A stretch of DNA of 64,000 bases from Paracoccaceae bacterium (lineage in GTDB: Bacteria; Pseudomonadota; Alphaproteobacteria; Rhodobacterales; Rhodobacteraceae). The position numbers were made by a program, and so were the translations under genes. Positions 59,566 through 64,000 of the stretch are shown one piece after another (position 1 is the stretch's first letter; the number at the start of each line of letters is the position of its first letter). The stretch is taken from assembly GCA_019454225.1 (NCBI GenBank), contig CP075370.1, forward strand, positions 3,714,001 to 3,778,000. The letters run 5' to 3'. The notes under the pieces were generated by a model, which was not told the DNA's origin, did not search any database, and worked only from the letters and a program-made list of their open reading frames with translations.

Positions 59566-60264
59566 ATGGGCATCCTGGTCGACTTCCTGCGCGCACTCGG
59601 TCAGATCGGCGACCGCCGGTTCCGCCGCGTGCTGTTGCTGGGCGTGCTTCTGGCGCTTGCGCTGCTGACGGGTGTCTACGCCGCGTTCCTGTGGCTGCTG
59701 GAGTCGCTGGTGGGCGAGACGGTGGACATTCCGCTGGTCGGACCGGTCGGCGGGATCGACACCCTGCTGACGCTGGGATCGTTCCTGTTCATGATCGGGT
59801 TGTCCGTCTTCCTGATGGTTCCGGTCGCATCGGCCTTTACCGGCCTGTTCCTCGACGATGTGGTCGAGGCGGTCGAGGCGCGGCACTACCCGCACCTGCC
59901 GCCGGTGCCGCGCCTGCCATGGGGTGACGTTCTGGTGGACAGCGCGAATTTCTTCGCGCTGCTTGTCGCCGTGAACGCGGTGGCGGTGCTGGCCTATGTC
60001 TTTGCGGGCCCGCTGATCCCGGTGGCGTTCTGGGCGCTGAACGGGTTCCTGCTGGGGCGCGAGTATTTCACCATGGTGGCGATGCGGCGCCTGGGGCGGG
60101 CAGGTGCAAGAGAGCTGCGCGCGCGCCATCCGCTGACGATCTGGCTGGCCGGAACGCTGATGGCCGCGCCGCTGTCAATTCCGCTGGTCAACCTGGCGAT
60201 CCCGGTCCTGGGCGCCGCGACGTTCACGCATCTGTTCCACCGGCTGAACGCGGCACCGCGCTGA
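59566..60264 (+). CDS. EI24/CysZ-family membrane protein
   Basis: The 232-residue inner-membrane protein has about four hydrophobic spans: RVLLLGVLLALALLTGVYAAFLWLL, LLTLGSFLFMIGLSVFLMVPVASAF, FFALLVAVNAVAVLAYVF and LTIWLAGTLMAAPLSIPLVNLAIPVLG. The conserved ALNGFLLGREYFTMVAMRR segment is typical of EI24 proteins. CysZ of E. coli is a sulfate channel, but most EI24 members of alphaproteobacteria are untested. It starts 4 nt after the nitroreductase stop. Confidence 0.88.
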   Translation: MGILVDFLRALGQIGDRRFRRVLLLGVLLALALLTGVYAAFLWLLESLVGETVDIPLVGPVGGIDTLLTLGSFLFMIGLSVFLMVPVASAFTGLFLDDVVEAVEARHYPHLPPVPRLPWGDVLVDSANFFALLVAVNAVAVLAYVFAGPLIPVAFWALNGFLLGREYFTMVAMRRLGRAGARELRARHPLTIWLAGTLMAAPLSIPLVNLAIPVLGAATFTHLFHRLNAAPR

Positions 60265-60279
60265 GCGGATGCCGCGCGG

Positions 60280-60546
60280 TCAGCCCATGCGGCCGAAAAA
60301 GTCGATGTCGCGCACGGTGATCACGCCCGACATGATGATGCCGCAGAGCACGACCCAGATCGCCAGCGCGACAAGGGTCGTCAGCCAGGCCTTGCGTTTC
60401 ACCACGAACCCCGCGGGCGCGGCCGGGGGGGTGCCGGGAACGACCTTTCCCAGATCGCCCTGCGTCGTCAGGCGCAGCGGCAGGACAACGAAGAACACCA
60501 TGAACCAGGTGACGGCAAAGAGCACGAGCGCGGCGGTGATCGTCAT
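60280..60546 (-). CDS. DUF1467 small membrane protein
   Basis: The 88-residue protein has two transmembrane helices (ALVLFAVTWFMVFFVVLPLRL and TTLVALAIWVVLCGIIMSG) separated by a loop with the conserved G-x-P-x-AP-x-GF pattern. It matches the DUF1467 family, common in alphaproteobacteria and often next to methylmalonyl-CoA epimerase, as here (ATGA overlap). The function is unknown. Confidence 0.92.
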   Translation of the reverse strand: MTITAALVLFAVTWFMVFFVVLPLRLTTQGDLGKVVPGTPPAAPAGFVVKRKAWLTTLVALAIWVVLCGIIMSGVITVRDIDFFGRMG

Positions 60547-60947
60547 GCCTGTTCAAGCTCCACCAGGCAGCCGTTGAAATCCTTGGGGTGCAGGAACAGC
60601 ACCGGCTTGCCATGGGCGCCGATCTTCGGCTCGCCCGACCCCAGCACCCGCGCGCCCTGCGCCTTCAGCCGGTCGCGGGCCGCCAGGATGTCATCGACCT
60701 CATAGCAGATGTGGTGGATGCCGCCCGACGGATTCTTCTGCAGGAAGGACGCGATGGGCGAGTCATCGCCCAGCGGGTGCAGCAGTTCGATCTTGGTGTT
60801 GGGCAGTTCGATGAACACCACGGTCACGCCATGGTCGGGTTCGTCCTGCGGCGCGCCGACGCGGGCCCCCAGCGTGTCGCGGTACTGCGCGGTGGCGGCC
60901 GCAAGGTCGGGCACGGCGATGGCCACGTGGTTCAGTCGTCCGATCAT
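60543..60947 (-). CDS. mce: Methylmalonyl-CoA epimerase
   Basis: The 134-residue vicinal-oxygen-chelate enzyme interconverts the (R) and (S) epimers of methylmalonyl-CoA, linking propionyl-CoA carboxylation to the mutase. The repeats begin LNHVAIAVPDLAAATAQYRDTLG and GIHHICYEVDDILAA. Metal ligands are His in both repeats and Glu in CLVELEQ. The HPKDFNGCLVELE end is diagnostic. A GGAGG ribosome site supports the ATG at 60947. It is the first gene of the two-gene operon with DUF1467. Confidence 0.95.
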   Translation of the reverse strand: MIGRLNHVAIAVPDLAAATAQYRDTLGARVGAPQDEPDHGVTVVFIELPNTKIELLHPLGDDSPIASFLQKNPSGGIHHICYEVDDILAARDRLKAQGARVLGSGEPKIGAHGKPVLFLHPKDFNGCLVELEQA

Positions 60948-61060
60948 CGCGATCCTCCGTCCGGTCATGGCGCCAGATGGCGCGGGAACGCCGCCGCCGC
61001 AAGAGGGCGCACCGCCGCAGGGACGCGGCGTTAACGCAATATCAGGGATTCGCGGGCCCA

Positions 61061-61080
61061 CTGTCGGCCTGATCCGACAG
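61061..61080. promoter_or_regulatory. CTGTCGG-N6-CCGACAG dyad upstream of the response regulator
   Basis: CTGTCGG (61061-61067) and CCGACAG (61074-61080) form a perfect 7-bp dyad ending 14 bp before the response-regulator ATG. A separate 10-bp palindrome GCGTTAACGC lies at 61028-61037. Either may be an operator in the 147-bp divergent region between mce and the response-regulator gene. Confidence 0.4.
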
Positions 61081-61094
61081 CACAGGGGTTACAG

Positions 61095-61826
61095 ATGCCC
61101 GAATCGCCCTGCCCTGCCCCGCGCGACGCCATCGCCCGACCGTCGTCCAGCCTGCCGCTGGCGGGCCTGACCCTGCTGGCGGTCGAGGACAGCCGCTATG
61201 CCTGCGATGCGCTGCGGCTGATGGCGCAGCGGGCGGGCGGGCGGCTGCGCCGGGCCGAGACCATCGCCGACGCCCGGCGCCACCTGCGGGTCTATCGGCC
61301 CGATGTGGTGATCATCGACCCCGGCCTGCCCGACGGGGACGGGCTGGTGCTGGCGGCCGAGATCGCGGCGGACCGCCGCGCGCCGCCGGTGATCGTGTCG
61401 GGCGGCGCGGCGGGGATCGAGGACGCGGCCATGGCGGCGGGGGCGGCGGCCTGCCTGCCCAAGCCGGTCGCGGGGATGGCGGCCTTCCTGCGCGCGGTCT
61501 GCGGCTGCCTGCCCGACCGCGCCTGGCTGCTGCCGCTGGCGACGCTGGGCGCCCCCGCGCGCGACGACCGGCCGATGCCCGACCCGCTGGCGCTGCGTGA
61601 CGACCTGCGCGCCGCCGCGCGGCGGCTGTCGCAGGGTCCGGCTGAGGGCGAGCGGCGATACCTTGCCGGGTTCGTGGCGGGCGTGGCGCGGTCGGCGGGC
61701 GATGCGGCGCTGGCCGCCCTGGCGCAGCGTGCGGCCCAGGCCGGGCACGGTGCCCTGGGCGACCTGCAGCACGCAGTGACGGCCCGGTTGCGGCACGGCA
61801 CCGGGGGGCCGCTGACGCTGGGCTGA
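61095..61826 (+). CDS. Response regulator receiver protein without DNA-binding domain
   Basis: The 243-residue protein has a receiver domain from about residue 24 to 140. The acidic pair is Glu31/Asp32 (AVEDSR), the phospho-acceptor Asp75 (VVIIDPGLPDG), the switch Ser102 and Lys123 (LPKPV). The C-terminal 90 residues are helical, with no recognisable DNA-binding or enzymatic domain. It could work by protein contact, like a DivK- or Hpt-linked regulator. No histidine kinase gene is nearby. A perfect 7-bp dyad precedes the gene. Confidence 0.87.
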   Translation: MPESPCPAPRDAIARPSSSLPLAGLTLLAVEDSRYACDALRLMAQRAGGRLRRAETIADARRHLRVYRPDVVIIDPGLPDGDGLVLAAEIAADRRAPPVIVSGGAAGIEDAAMAAGAAACLPKPVAGMAAFLRAVCGCLPDRAWLLPLATLGAPARDDRPMPDPLALRDDLRAAARRLSQGPAEGERRYLAGFVAGVARSAGDAALAALAQRAAQAGHGALGDLQHAVTARLRHGTGGPLTLG

Positions 61827-61836
61827 TCCGGGGCGG

Positions 61837-62535
61837 TCAGCCCGGCAGGACCGGATCGCGCGCCGCCAGCAAGGGGCGCGTCAGGTCCGACAGGGCCTGA
61901 CGCTGCCGTCCGGCGGAATCGAAGTTGTCGGCATCCAGCCACCGGTCGAAGGCCACGCGAAGGGCTGGCCACTCGCCGTCGATCACCGCGTACCAGGCGG
62001 TGTCGCGGTTGCGCCCCTTGACCACGGCCGCCTGCCGGAACACGCCCTCGAACGAGAACCCCAGACGCTGCGCGGCACGCCGCGACGGCAGGTTGGCCGC
62101 GTCGCATTTCCATTCGTAGCGGCGGTAGCCGAGCGCGAAGGCATGCCCCATCATCAGCACCATCGCCTCGGTCGCCGCCGGGCTGCGCTGCAAGGCGGGG
62201 GTCAGGCAGATGTGACCGACCTCGATCGAGCCCGCCGCCGGGTCGATCCGCAGGTAGGAGGCAAGGCCCGCCGCCCCGCCGCCCGTCGGAACGAGCGACA
62301 GGAACACCACGTCGTCACGCTGCGCCGCCTGCTCCAGCCAGGCGCGATGCGCGGCCGCGTCGGGAAAGGGGCCATAGGGCAGATAGCCGAACACCTCGGG
62401 CGCAGCCGCCATCGCGGCGATGAGATCGGCGCCATGCCGGGACGGATCCAGCGGTTCCAGCCGCACATGCCGCCCCGCGAGCACCGGACGCCCCGGCCCC
62501 GGCGGTGGCCGCCACCCCGACAGATCGCCCGCCAT
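61837..62535 (-). CDS. GNAT-family N-acetyltransferase (RimJ/RimL-like)
   Basis: The 232-residue protein has the GNAT fold of the RimJ/RimL group: VRLEPLDPSRHGADL, AHRAWLEQAAQRDDVVFLSLV, IEVGHICLTPALQRSPAATEAMVLMMGHAF (acetyl-CoA site), and WKCDAANLPSRRAAQRLGFSFEGVFRQAAVVKGRNRDTAWYAV at the end. It transfers an acetyl group to an amine, either a protein N-terminus or a small molecule. It is convergent with the response-regulator gene, with 10 bp between the stops. Confidence 0.88.
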   Translation of the reverse strand: MAGDLSGWRPPPGPGRPVLAGRHVRLEPLDPSRHGADLIAAMAAAPEVFGYLPYGPFPDAAAHRAWLEQAAQRDDVVFLSLVPTGGGAAGLASYLRIDPAAGSIEVGHICLTPALQRSPAATEAMVLMMGHAFALGYRRYEWKCDAANLPSRRAAQRLGFSFEGVFRQAAVVKGRNRDTAWYAVIDGEWPALRVAFDRWLDADNFDSAGRQRQALSDLTRPLLAARDPVLPG

Positions 62536-62600
62536 CCCGCACCCTCCGTTCCCGACGGGTCAGCGGTGCCACGAAGCCGGGTCGGCGGCAAGCGTTCCGA

Positions 62601-63872
62601 TCAGAGCAGAAGCCCCGGATCGGACGATCCCATGTCGAGACCGGGGAACACCGTTCCTTCCAGCAGCGCACGGTCAAAGCCGAACATGCCGCGCATCGCC
62701 CAGGCGGCCCAGGCCCGGACGTCCGAGGTCGGCATCAGGTCGCGCCGGTCATAGAGATCGGCCTCGGCCAGGCCCGGCCAGCGGCCGAACACCTGCCCGC
62801 CGCGCAATGCGCCGCCCGCCAGCACCATCGCGCCGCCGGTCCCGTGGTCGGTCCCGCGCGAGCCATTCTCGGCCACGGTGCGCCCGAACTCGGTCATCGC
62901 GACGAACAGCGTGCGCCCCCAGACCGGATCGCCCAGCCTTTCGCGCAGCCGCAGCACGATGCGCTGAAGCCGCAGCATCGGGGCCTGCACCGCACCCGCC
63001 TGCGCGCGGTGCGTATCCCAGCCGCCCAGCGACAGCGCGGCGATGCGCGTGTCGGCCCGCAGGCGCTGCGCGGCGAAATCGACCAGCGCGTCGATATCGG
63101 CCAGACGCACCGCAGGGGCCTCGACCGGCGGGGCCATCATGCCGCCGATCATGCCGGTGTCGTCGTCCTCGTCGGCGGCGGCAAGCGCGGTTTCATCCAC
63201 CAGCATCACGGCATCGGCCGCCGCGTCGCGGAACAGCGGATCGTCATGATAGAGGTGTTCCAGCAGCAGCTTGCCCTGCGCGCTGAGCGGCAGCTTCTGG
63301 TCGGGCATCCAGCTGAGCGTCGGCGCGCGACCGGCCAGCAGCGGCAGCGCCTCGCGACCCACGGCGATCGCGGTTTCGCCCTGCAGGCCGGGCACCGCCT
63401 GAAGCATGCGGTTCAGCCACCCCTCGCGCCGCAGCCCGGCTGCCGTGGCTTCGGCCAGTCCGGCGCCCGGCAGGTTCGGGTCAAGCCCCGCCTCAAGCAG
63501 GTCCTGCCCGTCGAAATGGCTGCGCTTGTCGCGATAGGGGGTGGATGTGGCATGCACAAAGCCAAGCTGGCCCGCCTGCCACAGCGGCATCAGCCCGTCC
63601 ATGCTGCGGTGCAGGGCGAACCGGTTGGTCAGCGGGATCGCCCCCTCGCCGGTGCCCAGGTTGGGCCGCAGCCGGGCAAAGTCCGCATCGCCCAGCGGCT
63701 GCAGCAGATCGAGCCCGTCCATCGCACCGCGCAGGATCACCACCACCAGCCGGTGGTCGCCGGGAAGGCCCCGCCCCGCCGCCAGCGTCATCGTGTTCAG
63801 CAGCGGAAACGCCGCCGCCGAACAGCCCATCGCACCCAGGCCCCGCAGGAAAGCTCGCCGATCCATTGCCAT
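62601..63872 (-). CDS. DUF1501 family protein with Tat signal
   Basis: The 423-residue protein begins with a twin-arginine signal (DRRAFLRGLGAMGCSAAAFPL), so it is exported folded. The DUF1501 (sulfatase-like) body contains VVVILRGAMDGLDLLQPLGD, SHFDGQDLLEAG, and the conserved VAMTEFGRTVAENGSRGTDHGTGGAMVLAGG. The family usually sits directly downstream of a DUF1800 gene, as here. The pair is widespread, and its role is unknown. Confidence 0.9.
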   Translation of the reverse strand: MAMDRRAFLRGLGAMGCSAAAFPLLNTMTLAAGRGLPGDHRLVVVILRGAMDGLDLLQPLGDADFARLRPNLGTGEGAIPLTNRFALHRSMDGLMPLWQAGQLGFVHATSTPYRDKRSHFDGQDLLEAGLDPNLPGAGLAEATAAGLRREGWLNRMLQAVPGLQGETAIAVGREALPLLAGRAPTLSWMPDQKLPLSAQGKLLLEHLYHDDPLFRDAAADAVMLVDETALAAADEDDDTGMIGGMMAPPVEAPAVRLADIDALVDFAAQRLRADTRIAALSLGGWDTHRAQAGAVQAPMLRLQRIVLRLRERLGDPVWGRTLFVAMTEFGRTVAENGSRGTDHGTGGAMVLAGGALRGGQVFGRWPGLAEADLYDRRDLMPTSDVRAWAAWAMRGMFGFDRALLEGTVFPGLDMGSSDPGLLL

Positions 63873-63884
63873 CGTCCTTGCCCC

Positions 63885-64000
63885 TTAACGCCGGTTGAAC
63901 ATCGGCGAGGCCAGCACCAGCCCCACCGCTTCGGGTCGTGTCTCGGCCCGCTCCACCGCCCAGAGCAACCGGCCGTCCGCCAGCGGCCCCAGCGCCGTCC
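63885..64000 (-). CDS. DUF1800 family protein, C-terminal end only
   Basis: The last 37 codons of a minus-strand gene enter from the right edge and end with VGLVLASPMFNRR and TAA (63885-63887). A C-terminus of LxLASPxFxRR is typical of DUF1800 proteins. The gene lies 12 bp upstream of the DUF1501 gene, the usual partner, which supports the assignment. The start is beyond the window. Confidence 0.8.
   Translation of the reverse strand, partial: TALGPLADGRLLWAVERAETRPEAVGLVLASPMFNRR

Noticed and set aside
1-64000. Mobile elements, CRISPR arrays, phage genes and tRNA/rRNA genes
   Set aside because: No transposase, integrase, terminal inverted repeats, regularly spaced repeats or tRNA cloverleaf sequences were found in the short intergenic gaps. 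Composition is uniform across the window.

Overview
The window is a chromosomal segment of a very GC-rich alphaproteobacterium, most probably of the family Rhodobacteraceae (Rhodobacter/Paracoccus/Gemmobacter-like). This rests on several markers: an RpoHII-type heat-shock sigma factor, the methylmalonyl-CoA epimerase/DUF1467 pair, the ybbA-ybbP/tesA and lpoA/rsmI/yraN neighbourhoods, an ECF11-like TGATCC promoter element, and high G/C use at third codon positions throughout. I saw no tRNA, rRNA, insertion sequence, integrase, phage gene or CRISPR array. Coding density is very high, and about 17 gene pairs overlap by exactly 4 bases (ATGA/GTGA), which suggests widespread translational coupling.

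Layout. 1-8536 (minus): a YejABEF/Opp-like ABC importer (double ATPase, binding protein, two permeases) running into three glycosyltransferase genes. 8698-15482: a surface-polysaccharide locus with a GT32-like transferase, NodB-like deacetylase, GT4 transferase, secreted lyase-like protein, UDP-sugar dehydrogenase and metallophosphoesterase. 15442-29378: housekeeping genes (trpS, a rhomboid-like protein lacking catalytic residues, a BNR propeller, murJ, glnD, lpoA, rsmI, yraN, gshB, comM/yifB). 29425-37689: a GST-TRASH fusion, two cobalamin genes, rpoH2-chaN, coaBC-dut-moeB and an amino-acid ABC binding protein plus permease.

37696-45731 is the most coherent metabolic block. It holds a GlxA-type regulator divergent from a BKACE enzyme, a lipocalin, an L-carnitine dehydrogenase/thioesterase fusion, an acyl-CoA dehydrogenase, an ADP-forming acyl-CoA ligase and a close CaiD relative. 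Together these could take gamma-butyrobetaine through carnitine to glycine betaine. 46243-53421 carries a GMC oxidoreductase, the ybbAP-tesA group and a D-2-hydroxyacid dehydrogenase. 53440-58905 has a LPS-kinase-like protein, then hemC and hemE flanking a WYL-type regulator, a DMT transporter and an ART-like protein. 58974-64000 has a nitroreductase, an EI24 membrane protein, mce-DUF1467, a response regulator, an acetyltransferase and a DUF1501/DUF1800 pair.

The most notable non-coding signals are: (i) three copies of a composite element of about 72 bp (GTCCCACGRTGGGAC palindrome, a second short inverted repeat, then TTMA-N7-TTAA) that each lie between convergent genes; (ii) a perfect 10-bp inverted repeat that buries the rpoH2 ribosome-binding site; and (iii) five CTGACA/TGTCAG half-sites arranged as dyads between hemC and the WYL regulator gene.
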